This document shows positions 1 through 5,424 of a DNA stretch of 5,617 nucleotides, in pieces. Source of the stretch: Sporomusa silvacetica DSM 10669 (GTDB lineage Bacteria > Bacillota > Negativicutes > Sporomusales > Sporomusaceae); NCBI RefSeq assembly GCF_002257705.1, contig NZ_LSLK01000046.1, forward strand, positions 1 through 5,617, read 5' to 3'. Under the pieces are notes generated by a model. It searched no databases, was not told the origin of the DNA, and saw nothing but the letters and a program-made list of their open reading frames with translations. A program made the position numbers and the translations under genes. How positions within the stretch are numbered: the first letter of the stretch is position 1; the number at the start of each line of letters is the position of its first letter.

Positions 1-123
1 TTGCCGCCGGCTTCCTTCAGATTCCATCTCACGATGGACACCCTTGCCTTAGGCTATGTACTTGGCACTATTAACCCGCACTCGGGACTTTCACCCGTTA
101 GACTGCGCCCATGCCGGGCGCAC
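1..123 (-). mobile_element. Group II intron, 5' end (domain I start), running off the left edge
   Basis: Read on the minus strand from 123 leftward, the sequence begins GTGCG, the consensus 5' end of a group II intron. The next bases form a 7-bp hairpin (TGCGCCC, loop GGCAT, GGGCGCA), followed by ACGGGTGAAAGTCCCGA, the small hairpin with the GGTGAAAGTCC signature common in domain I of bacterial group II introns. The rest of the visible part (AGTGCCAAG, AGGGTGTCC, GAAGGAAGCCGGCGGCAA) also resembles bacterial domain I. Such introns are self-splicing retroelements that normally encode a reverse transcriptase/maturase in domain IV; that gene, if present, lies outside the window to the left. Only 123 bases are seen, so completeness and structural class cannot be judged. 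The 5' exon on the minus strand is the region just right of 123. The boundary base is inferred from the consensus. Confidence 0.8.
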
Positions 124-132
124 GATACAAGG

Positions 133-175
133 AAAAGAACGTTAAAATGCTGAGGGCATTTTAACGTTCTTTTTT
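133..175 (+). terminator. 18-bp perfect hairpin, bidirectional intrinsic terminator
   Basis: AAAAGAACGTTAAAATGC (133-150) is exactly complementary to 156-173, with loop TGAGG. Read on the plus strand the stem runs into six T (170-175). On the minus strand it ends in four T, so it can work in both directions. The stem base is nine bases from the inferred intron 5' end at 123. No gene that it would obviously terminate is present in the window on either side, so its original partner was probably displaced or lies beyond the left edge. Confidence 0.8.
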
Positions 176-420
176 CACGGCAGCACTGCCGGCATCCAGC
201 AGTTCAGCCGTTAGGAAATAGCTGTGTGGTCTTGACCATTCATTACTGTTGCTAAATGTTACAGGTCACTCAGCGAAACGGGATACTGGCATGTTGGATT
301 CTTATTAGTAGTTTTCCTGCCAGATTAGTTATCAGGACTCTAAACAGGTTTCTTAGGGCTAAGCAAAGTAACAAAATATATTTTATTAACATAAAATAAT
401 ACGAGAGAATAAAAAAGCAG
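176..420. other. Intergenic stretch with no recognisable gene
   Basis: About 245 bases between the hairpin and the FAD oxidoreductase gene. I see no convincing ORF or RNA gene. The first bases contain a short inverted repeat, CGGCA at 178-182 with TGCCG at 187-191. The last 60 bases are very AT-rich and must hold the promoter of the downstream gene. TAAAAT at 392-397 is a possible -10, but no good -35 stands 16-18 bases upstream of it, so no promoter is called. Confidence 0.5.
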
Positions 421-1749
421 GTGAATAACTTGAGCTACACAGGGCTAACAGGAAAGGTTGTAGTACCGGGGCAGCCCGAGTATGAGCAAGCCAGACAAGA
501 ATATAACATAGCTATAAACAAATACCCTTGTGCTATCGTCTATTGCTTTAACTCTTGCGATATAGCCAATGCAATACTTTGGTCACGAAAACAAGGAGTC
601 AAACTACGAATCCGATCCGGCAGACATAATTATGAAGGTTATTCTACTGGGAATCGCAAATTAGTGATAGACACTACCTTAATGAACGATATAAAAGTAA
701 ATACTGACGATGACACCGTTGAAATACAAGCCGGAGTAAGATTAGGGTATTTATATGAAAGGCTCTATCAATGTGGTTACACATTCCCGGGGGGAACTTG
801 TCCGTCTGTAGGCATATCCGGGCTGGTTTTGGGAGGCGGAATAGGGTTATCAACCCGTTATTTGGGCCTTACGGCAGATAGTCTATTGGAGGCAGAAATG
901 GTTGATGCTGAAGGTAATCAGCTAACGGTAAACGACTGCTGTAATCCAGGGCTATTTTGGGCACTAAGGGGAGCGGGCGGTGGGAATTTCGGGGTTGTAA
1001 CCAGGTATAAATTCCGGTTAAAAAATGTTGACAAAATAACGCTGATTCAGTTGAGATGGGATAATGATAAATCAGCCAGACTTGAATTCCTGCGGGTATG
1101 GCAGAAGTGGCTGCTAAATTTGGACCGCAGGATTAGTGCATTTGGTGGAATATACAAGCTGGGAGCATGGATGAACTCATTCTTTTACGGATGCCCGGAG
1201 GAGGCCAGACAAATTTTAGGGCCCTTACTGGAGATACCCGGGATAACCCTTGAAAATATAGAGTATGTAGATTTCATAGATGCAGTAAAAACAATAGGGG
1301 AAATCTATCCCGAACGAGAAGCATTTAAGGCTACGGGTAGATTCGTGCACAGGCACTTTTCACAGAGTGAACTAGTAAAATTTATAGATATTATAGATAA
1401 GGCACCGGCTAACAATGCAAATTCTTCCATCCGGGTATACTCGTTAGGGGGAGCCGTTAGAAATGTGGAAGTAAACGAAACAGCCTTTTTTGACAGGCAA
1501 GCCAATTATATAATTGCTATAACCTCGTCTTGGGAAAGAAAAAAAGAAGCATCGCTCCACAAAAAATGGGTAGCAGCAGGTTTTGACTATATTTATACGG
1601 TTACTTTGGGCTCATATATTAACTTCCCCTACAACAATTTGCCAAATTATGAGCAGGCATACTATGGAGCACATGTACGAAGACTGCAGCGTATCAAGAA
1701 AGAATATGATCCCTATAATGTTTTCAGCTTTCCTCAAAGTATTTTGTAA
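421..1749 (+). CDS. FAD-linked oxidoreductase, berberine bridge enzyme (BBE) type, with bicovalent-flavin residues
   Basis: The 442-residue product has the full architecture of the BBE-like family: a PCMH-type FAD-binding domain (about residues 30-200), a substrate domain, and a C-terminal BBE segment (about 405-441) with NYEQAYYG and YDPYNVFSFPQSI. RIRSGRHNYEGYS places His69 where the family attaches FAD through the 8-alpha carbon. GGTCPSVGISG places Cys127 at the second (6-S-cysteinyl) attachment site known from glucooligosaccharide oxidase. GGGIGLSTRYLGL and LRGAGGGNFGVVTRYKF are the other flavin-binding signatures. The family usually has RSGGH; here the second Gly is Arg68. No signal peptide is seen, so it is probably cytoplasmic. 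Members oxidise alcohols, sugars or natural-product intermediates; the substrate cannot be read here. Length matches bacterial homologues such as B. subtilis YgaK/YvdP. The GTG start at 421 has only a weak GAGAG 13 bases upstream. TTG at 430 has a good AGGTGA (419-424) five bases upstream and may be the true start, shortening the protein by three residues. The gene stands alone, with large gaps on both sides. Confidence 0.9.
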   Translation: MNNLSYTGLTGKVVVPGQPEYEQARQEYNIAINKYPCAIVYCFNSCDIANAILWSRKQGVKLRIRSGRHNYEGYSTGNRKLVIDTTLMNDIKVNTDDDTVEIQAGVRLGYLYERLYQCGYTFPGGTCPSVGISGLVLGGGIGLSTRYLGLTADSLLEAEMVDAEGNQLTVNDCCNPGLFWALRGAGGGNFGVVTRYKFRLKNVDKITLIQLRWDNDKSARLEFLRVWQKWLLNLDRRISAFGGIYKLGAWMNSFFYGCPEEARQILGPLLEIPGITLENIEYVDFIDAVKTIGEIYPEREAFKATGRFVHRHFSQSELVKFIDIIDKAPANNANSSIRVYSLGGAVRNVEVNETAFFDRQANYIIAITSSWERKKEASLHKKWVAAGFDYIYTVTLGSYINFPYNNLPNYEQAYYGAHVRRLQRIKKEYDPYNVFSFPQSIL

Positions 1750-1817
1750 AAACAACTATGAGTGATGGTATAACACGGATTTTAATCGAATCTATCAAAT
1801 TAGTAACCCAGGCGTCT

Positions 1818-1836
1818 GGGACAGATAGCCTGTCCC
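1818..1836. repeat. GGGACAG/CTGTCCC inverted repeat
   Basis: GGGACAG (1818-1824), loop ATAGC, CTGTCCC (1830-1836): a perfect 7-bp stem, followed by a further TGTCCCT at 1841 and before (1840-1845). It lies about 70 bases after the FAD oxidoreductase stop, but no T-tract follows, so it is a poor intrinsic terminator. The GGGAC/GTCCC core recurs elsewhere in the window (4474-4485, 5322-5333), suggesting a dispersed short intergenic repeat. This is inference. Confidence 0.5.
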
Positions 1837-1927
1837 CTTGTCCCTAATTGCATATTCCGCAAGTATTCCTATTAAGATCCTGTTATTTTTTTATGAAAAT
1901 TAGCTGTAATAAAAAATTAACAACTGC

Positions 1928-1969
1928 TTTACCAAAAAATAACCTTATTCATTCACATTATTTGGTAAA
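1928..1969. promoter_or_regulatory. TTTACCAAA/TTTGGTAAA inverted repeat upstream of the glycosyltransferase gene
   Basis: TTTACCAAA (1928-1936) and TTTGGTAAA (1961-1969) are perfect 9-bp inverted copies separated by 24 bases, in an AT-rich segment ending 75 bases before the downstream start codon. A further TAA/TTA pair inside the arms extends the symmetry if three A are skipped. It could be a pair of regulator half-sites or a weak RNA hairpin; no T-tract follows. I could not match it to a known operator, and no convincing -35/-10 pair is evident nearby. Confidence 0.3.
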
Positions 1970-2030
1970 ATAAAATTGATAGGGAAAACCATGTCTGTTC
2001 ATAGGTTAAACCCTTGATAATAATTGACAC

Positions 2031-2037
2031 GAGGAGG
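2031..2037 (+). promoter_or_regulatory. Ribosome binding site deciding the glycosyltransferase start
   Basis: GAGGAGG, six bases before ATG 2044, is a near-perfect Shine-Dalgarno sequence. It selects ATG 2044 over the in-frame TTG at 2014, which would place the site inside the coding region. Confidence 0.85.
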
Positions 2038-2043
2038 ATATCT

Positions 2044-3219
2044 ATGATTCGCACCGTCAACAATATCCTTTTGGCCATTTCCGACACTGGCGGCGGCCAC
2101 CGCAGCGCCGCGACCGCAATAGTAGCTGCCTTGAACAACTGCGAACATGTCCAATGTACTCTTTCCGACTTGCTCAAAGCCACCGGCTTTCCTGTCCTGA
2201 GAAAAGCTCCGGAAATCTATGACTATTGTTCTCGCAAGCAGCTCTGGCTGAATAACTTTTTTTTCGAGAAAACTAACAGCGTAAAAAGAATGAACCTACT
2301 GACCAAGTTTGTATATCAGCAGGCTGCGCCGCAATTCGAATGTGAAATTAGCCAAATCAATCCCGATCTGTTGTTGGCCGTTCACCCCCTGGTCATTGGA
2401 CTGCTAGTCGCCAGTCGCAAGGCTACTCGTGCTTCCTGGCCAATTTTCACGGTCGTAACCGATCTGGCCACACTTCACGCTTCTTGGGCAACTCCCGGAG
2501 CCGACTTGTATCTGGTACCGACAGAAGAAGCCTTTAATGCTCTCGTTCGCCACGGAATCGCGGCCAGTCAGATTATCCTCACCGGCTTTCCCGTTCATCC
2601 TAAGTTTAGTTGCTCATCAGCACCCCGCCCAGAAATTCGTAAGGAGTTAGGCATTGATCCAGAACGGTTTTCAGTGCTTCTGACAGGCGGCGGCGTTGGT
2701 GCCGGCAACATGTCGGCGTGGATTAGGGAATTTGTGAAAAACTGTCCAGACAAGCAAATCATGGTAGTCACCGGGCGGAATCAAACCCTTAATGACCAGT
2801 TACAGGCCTTGAAAAGCCAGTTTGAATACCTTCACGTCTACGGTTTTGTCGATAACATGGAAACTATGATGGCTGCAAGCGACGTCATCATTAGTAAGGC
2901 AGGTCCCGGCACCATCATAGAAGCGGTGGCAATGCGGCGTCCACTCATCATTACTGAGGCTGTCGGTATCCAGGAAACCGGCAACATTGATTTCGTCGTT
3001 AATAACCGTCTGGGTTACTTTTGCCCCGACCCGCGCCAGGGCTGCCGAATCATTAATGATCTTGCCGCCAGCGGCGATTTCGTCTTTTCAACTGATAAGA
3101 TACCCCCGAATAATGGCTCGGCTCGCATTGCTAATATGATTTTCCAAAAACTCCATGCCAGTTCGGTCCAAAAGACAAATAGGGAAGTACATGATACCGG
3201 TCTCTTCCGTGGTGCCTAA
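2044..3219 (+). CDS. GT28 / MGDG-synthase-type glycosyltransferase (UgtP/MurG-like)
   Basis: The 391-residue product is a two-Rossmann-fold GT-B enzyme of family GT28. The N-terminal acceptor domain carries SDTGGGHRSAA (13-23), the glycine-rich GGGH loop of MGDG-synthase-type enzymes, and VTDLATLHASW (138-148) followed by PGADLYLVPTEEA (151-163), typical of the same group. The C-terminal nucleotide-sugar domain has LTGGGVGAGNM (213-223), SKAGPGTIIEA (284-294) and GIQETGNIDFVVNN (308-321), matching the UDP-sugar binding region of MurG, UgtP and plant MGDG synthase. Characterised relatives transfer Glc or Gal from a UDP-sugar to diacylglycerol at the inner face of the membrane, making glycolipids; the donor and acceptor of this one are inferred, and a different lipid acceptor is possible. 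No transmembrane segment is evident. The last 25 or so residues look variable and non-conserved. The gene is monocistronic, with a good ribosome binding site and a strong terminator 36 bases after the stop. It appears more GC-rich than the FAD oxidoreductase gene beside it. Confidence 0.88.
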   Translation: MIRTVNNILLAISDTGGGHRSAATAIVAALNNCEHVQCTLSDLLKATGFPVLRKAPEIYDYCSRKQLWLNNFFFEKTNSVKRMNLLTKFVYQQAAPQFECEISQINPDLLLAVHPLVIGLLVASRKATRASWPIFTVVTDLATLHASWATPGADLYLVPTEEAFNALVRHGIAASQIILTGFPVHPKFSCSSAPRPEIRKELGIDPERFSVLLTGGGVGAGNMSAWIREFVKNCPDKQIMVVTGRNQTLNDQLQALKSQFEYLHVYGFVDNMETMMAASDVIISKAGPGTIIEAVAMRRPLIITEAVGIQETGNIDFVVNNRLGYFCPDPRQGCRIINDLAASGDFVFSTDKIPPNNGSARIANMIFQKLHASSVQKTNREVHDTGLFRGA

Positions 3220-3255
3220 CAACAGCTATCGTTGTCTGATACTATCCTTTATGTA

Positions 3256-3298
3256 AAAATAGCCATAACTTACCCGAATGGTAAGTTATGGCTATTTT
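3256..3298 (+). terminator. 19-bp perfect bidirectional terminator after the glycosyltransferase gene
   Basis: AAAATAGCCATAACTTACC (3256-3274) pairs without mismatch with 3280-3298, with loop CGAAT. The stem ends in ATTTTC on the plus strand and in AAAAT (hence ATTTT) on the minus strand, so it can terminate from both sides. It closes the glycosyltransferase transcription unit, and the transposase remnant begins almost immediately after it. Confidence 0.85.
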
Positions 3299-3310
3299 CT
3301 TCAGAAGGGA

Positions 3311-4192
3311 CAGAACTTGTTGCCCAGTACCACCACAGCTTCACCCATTAATTTATCAAAACCAGGAATTACTCTATAGTTTGATGTACAAGGCGGTTGC
3401 ACAAACCCTTGCGGCGCTTTCCCACGATACCAAATATCTGGGCGCCCAGGTCGGCTTTTTTTCCCTACTGCATACAGGGGACAGGATTTGCACTATCATC
3501 CGCATATTCATACCATGGTATTGGCAGGTAGTCTAACAAAACATAACCAATGGCGAAACAGCAGCAAGAAGTTCTTCCTGCCGGTAAAGGTATTGGCAAA
3601 AAAATTCCGTGGTAAGTTTCTCTACTACATCAAACAATACTACCGCCAAAACCAGCTTAAATTTTATGGAAATGCGCAGGAATATCAGCAACCAAAGCTT
3701 TTCCAGGATTTACTCAATCAGTGTTACGCCCTAGACTGGTACACCTACACAAAAAGGCCCTTTTCTGGTCCAATGGCTGTAGTCCAATATTTAGGAAGGT
3801 ACACGCACCGGATTGCCATATCTAATACCCGGATTGTCTCAATGGACGAGCATACGGTCACAATTACCGTAAGAGACTATAAAGACGGCAACCAGACAAA
3901 GACTCTAACGTTCAATGGTGTTGAATTCATCCGGCGGTTTTTAATGCATGTACTTCCCAAAGGGTTTGTAAAAATTCGACAGTATGGACTACTTGCCAAC
4001 CGGAACAAAAAAACAAAGCTGGAATTGAGCAGGAAACTAACCTGCAGTCCAACGTACCAACCAAAATTTGAAGGTCTTACAACCATTGAAATTCTTTGTA
4101 TTCTTGTGGGCAGAGATGTAACTGTGTGTCCGGTATGTGGAAAAGGCAAACTACAAGCAACATGTTCGTTAACCAAAGGAGCATCACCATAA
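3311..4192 (+). pseudogene. IS91-family transposase, 5'-truncated and frameshifted
   Basis: Two reading frames together give a transposase of the IS801/IS1294 type. The first (to about 3476) reads PQLHPLIYQNQELLYSLMYK through LGAQVGFFSLLHT. The second (from about 3477) reads GQDLHYHPHIHTMVLAG, then YLGRYTHRIAISN, then FIRRFLMHVLPKGFVKIRQY, and ends with CPVCGKGKL. The HUH metal-binding motif is HIH at 3503-3511. The two catalytic tyrosines, four residues apart, are at 3788-3790 and 3800-3802. At the break, CATACA is followed by GGGGACAG. Restoring one T after 3476 gives HTWGQDLHYHPHIH, the expected family sequence, so a single-base deletion is almost certain. Near 3317-3330 the bases read LLP and then VP in shifted frames and join directly to PQLHPL, suggesting another indel plus loss of about ten codons. 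The N-terminal zinc-binding region and real start are absent. Non-functional as it stands; the C-terminus looks complete. Confidence 0.85.
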
Positions 4193-4317
4193 TGACAGCA
4201 CAAATTGAATACATACTTCAAAGACCCGTTTGTGGGGAGGGGGAAGGTATGCCAAAACCAAGCCAAATCAGCCCCGAATTATGCCAAATTAGCACAGAAA
4301 CAAGAAAAATCAAATAG
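4192..4317 (+). CDS. Small ORF overlapping the transposase stop (hypothetical)
   Basis: The ATG overlaps the transposase stop as TAATG, and AAAGGAG lies ten bases upstream (4175-4181), so translational coupling to the transposase was possible. The 41-residue product (begins MTAQIEYILQRPVCGEGEG, ends TETRKIK) is hydrophilic and rich in Gln, Ser and Pro. It has no recognised domain and no transmembrane segment. It may be a passenger peptide of the IS91-like element or simply a chance ORF in its downstream region. I do not recognise it. Confidence 0.25.
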   Translation: MTAQIEYILQRPVCGEGEGMPKPSQISPELCQISTETRKIK

Positions 4318-4378
4318 CAATAGCCGAGAGCAAAAGATTCAAATTCCATAGCTGGGCAGCCCGCGACTTCCTTCTTCT

Positions 4379-4464
4379 GGTTCAATCAAAAATTTTGCGC
4401 GTAGATAGTTTTGTGGCTCAACTGCCAGTTAAGCCTTTTTGCGCGCAAAACTTCCGATTGAACC
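4379..4464. repeat. Large nested imperfect palindrome, possible oriIS end of the IS91-like element
   Basis: GGTTCAATC (4379-4387) pairs with GATTGAACC (4456-4464). After a 5x5 unpaired step (AAAAA against CTTCC), TTTTGCGCG (4393-4401) pairs with CGCGCAAAA (4442-4450). Inside lies a second hairpin at 4415-4435. The result is an 86-base cruciform-capable structure with 18 paired positions in the outer arms. IS91-family elements have hairpins at their origin end downstream of the transposase, which is where this sits; that assignment is inference. Alternatives are a structured RNA, or an independent short palindromic repeat inserted here. Confidence 0.6.
4415..4440 (+). terminator. Terminator-like hairpin inside the palindrome
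   Basis: GGCT (4415-4418) and AACT (4420-4423) pair with AGTT (4427-4430) and AGCC (4432-4435) across a GCC loop, with one C/A mismatch, and five T follow (4436-4440). In the plus direction this has the form of an intrinsic terminator and could have ended the transposase transcript. In the minus direction the stem is followed by ACAAAAC, a poor tract, so it is weaker as a terminator for the DUF4386 gene. Confidence 0.45.
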
Positions 4465-4473
4465 CTTCAAGAA

Positions 4474-4485
4474 CCGTCCCTGATT
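4474..4485 (-). repeat. 12-bp repeat copy (inverted with 5322-5333)
   Basis: CCGTCCCTGATT here is the exact reverse complement of AATCAGGGACGG at 5322-5333. Preceded by AAGAA, it reads on the minus strand as AATCAGGGACGGTTCTT, a form I associate with dispersed intergenic repeats in Clostridia-type genomes. That association is from memory and was not searched. Confidence 0.45.
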
Positions 4486-4539
4486 CACATAGGCAATGAA
4501 AGCAACGATTCATTTGCAGTTTCTTATCCAGACCGCTTA

Positions 4540-5250
4540 TTACTTCAACATATCCTCACCTGGAGAGGGTTTTTGATTAGTTACGCCCTTTATTAGCAGC
4601 CATAAGACAATCGAAAGTTCCCCAACAGCTTCAGGGACAGTTACATATTGGGCAACAACGTCTCCGTAGTGTGGGAAAAGTAAAAAAGTAAAACTATGAA
4701 CTACATAGCCGAAACCGGCGATTAGAAGCAATATTCCCAGAATCTTTGGAAATAAACCTGACCGAAAAACCAGCACACCGAAGGGAAAAAGCCAAAGCCC
4801 CCAGAATATTTGGGCGATTATCGTTCCATGCTCTTGTAATTTCAGAAATACCATCACGAGGGCATGCAACTGATTCGGTTCAAACACCGCTAAGAAGCCG
4901 GCGCCGCTCAAAAGTATCAGGGCAGCAACGTGATTAAGCATATTGAAAAACGCAATAGGGACAGAAACCAACACAAATGCTACCATAAGCATCGCCTGTT
5001 TTTGGTTCACTTCCTTTAGTAAACGGTATAGAGCAAGAACCAAAAATATGAAAGCAATTTGGCAAATGAAACTGCTCACAATACCAAAACGAAAAAGGGA
5101 CTCCGAAACTATAATGTTATTGGCGGTTGCCGCAGCATCACCTGGCACAATTAGTTTGGAGGGAACATATAGCAAGCCGACGGGGGCGGTTATTGCCATG
5201 AGTAAATACCAGAATCCCGCAATTCTTGCGGTCTTTTTGCTTGAATTCAT
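4540..5250 (-). CDS. DUF4386 family integral membrane protein
   Basis: The 236-residue protein matches the DUF4386 pattern. It begins with ARIAGFWYLLMAITAPVGL and YVPSKLIVPGDAAATANNI in the first 45 residues, the most conserved part of the family. About six hydrophobic helices are visible, near residues 9-29, 55-78, 88-116, 140-163, 168-190 and 205-222. The C-terminus is short and polar (NQKPSPGEDMLK) and no catalytic motif is evident. The biochemical function of the family is not known; it resides in the cytoplasmic membrane. The start at 5250 is chosen because AAAGGAG lies six bases upstream. An in-frame ATG at 5283 would add 11 residues and put that site inside the gene, so it is rejected. 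The gene is monocistronic and divergent from the IS1182-type transposase on its right, with about 175 bases between the two starts. Confidence 0.85.
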   Translation of the reverse strand: MNSSKKTARIAGFWYLLMAITAPVGLLYVPSKLIVPGDAAATANNIIVSESLFRFGIVSSFICQIAFIFLVLALYRLLKEVNQKQAMLMVAFVLVSVPIAFFNMLNHVAALILLSGAGFLAVFEPNQLHALVMVFLKLQEHGTIIAQIFWGLWLFPFGVLVFRSGLFPKILGILLLIAGFGYVVHSFTFLLFPHYGDVVAQYVTVPEAVGELSIVLWLLIKGVTNQKPSPGEDMLK

Positions 5251-5256
5251 TTCTTT

Positions 5257-5263
5257 CTCCTTT
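5257..5263 (-). promoter_or_regulatory. Ribosome binding site of the DUF4386 gene
   Basis: AAAGGAG on the minus strand, with six bases between it and ATG 5250. It fixes the start codon downstream of the longer in-frame ATG at 5283. Confidence 0.8.
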
Positions 5264-5321
5264 CTAATCTTAAACATAGCCATAAGGGCGATCTCGATGT
5301 ACTAGCAGGGCAAACAGTGGC

Positions 5322-5333
5322 AATCAGGGACGG
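5322..5333 (+). repeat. 12-bp repeat copy (inverted with 4474-4485)
   Basis: AATCAGGGACGG, an exact inverted copy of 4474-4485; together they bracket the DUF4386 gene. It also lies about 90 bases before the IS1182-type transposase start, so it could lie at or near the left end of that insertion sequence. The end itself is not resolved from one side. Confidence 0.45.
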
Positions 5334-5361
5334 CAGAATGTGTGAAAAGTAGCTACTATTA

Positions 5362-5390
5362 ATTACACAAATAGCTAAATATGATAAAAT
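5362..5390 (+). promoter_or_regulatory. Predicted sigma-A promoter for the IS1182-type transposase
   Basis: A -10 of TAAAAT (5385-5390, five of six consensus) is preceded by TGA, forming an extended -10 (TGN). A -35 candidate ATTACA (5362-5367, four of six) lies 17 bases upstream. Transcription would start near 5397, about 28 bases before the ATG at 5425. Confidence 0.5.
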
Positions 5391-5424
5391 ATAGATATGG
5401 AATGAAGTGTAAGAAGGTGGATGT

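Larger units (their letters stand above)
3311..4464 (+). mobile_element. Remnant of an IS91-family (IS801/IS1294-like) insertion sequence
   Basis: The segment holds a damaged Y2 HUH transposase gene and, downstream, about 270 bases of non-coding DNA ending in a structured palindrome. Elements of this family move by a rolling-circle-like mechanism without terminal inverted repeats or target duplications. Their replication origin end (oriIS) lies downstream of the transposase and usually contains hairpins. The left end is lost: the recognisable protein begins mid-domain just after the terminator at 3298. The right limit is set provisionally at the end of the palindrome, where GAAC and CAAG tetranucleotides (the target types known for the family) occur nearby, at 4460-4463 and 4469-4474. 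Both borders are inference. Confidence 0.6.
4318..4539. other. Non-coding region between the transposase remnant and the DUF4386 gene
   Basis: There is no convincing ORF here. The stretch holds a short hairpin-prone element (GCT GGGC AGC at 4351-4360), the nested palindrome at 4379-4464 with its inner terminator-like hairpin, and the GTCCC repeat copy at 4474-4485. Most of it probably belongs to the right end of the IS91-like element. About 55 bases from 4486 to 4539 form the 3' flank of the minus-strand gene and show no clear terminator. Confidence 0.5.

Noticed and set aside
1305..1505. Minus-strand ORF inside the FAD oxidoreductase gene
   Set aside because: Shadow of a well-conserved plus-strand gene, with no recognisable product and no ribosome binding site noticed.
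2014..2043. Upstream TTG start adding ten residues to the glycosyltransferase
   Set aside because: The strong GAGGAGG at 2031-2037 would fall inside the coding region; ATG 2044 has ideal spacing and the family N-terminus begins right there.
421..3219. FAD oxidoreductase and glycosyltransferase as a two-gene biosynthetic operon
   Set aside because: They are separated by about 290 bases with inverted repeats, the second gene has its own strong ribosome binding site, and no shared pathway is evident.
3471..3490. Programmed frameshift in the IS91-like transposase
   Set aside because: No slippery heptamer is seen, a single missing T explains the break exactly, and the N-terminus is already lost.
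3877..4266. Minus-strand ORF of 129 codons across the transposase C-terminal region
   Set aside because: Antisense to strongly conserved transposase sequence; the translation resembles no family I know.
5251..5283. Longer DUF4386 protein starting at the ATG at 5283
   Set aside because: AAAGGAG six bases before ATG 5250 marks the later start, and the extra residues do not resemble the family.
4943..5305. Plus-strand ORF of 120 codons opposite the DUF4386 gene
   Set aside because: Antisense shadow: the minus strand encodes a clear multi-helix family protein with a good ribosome binding site.
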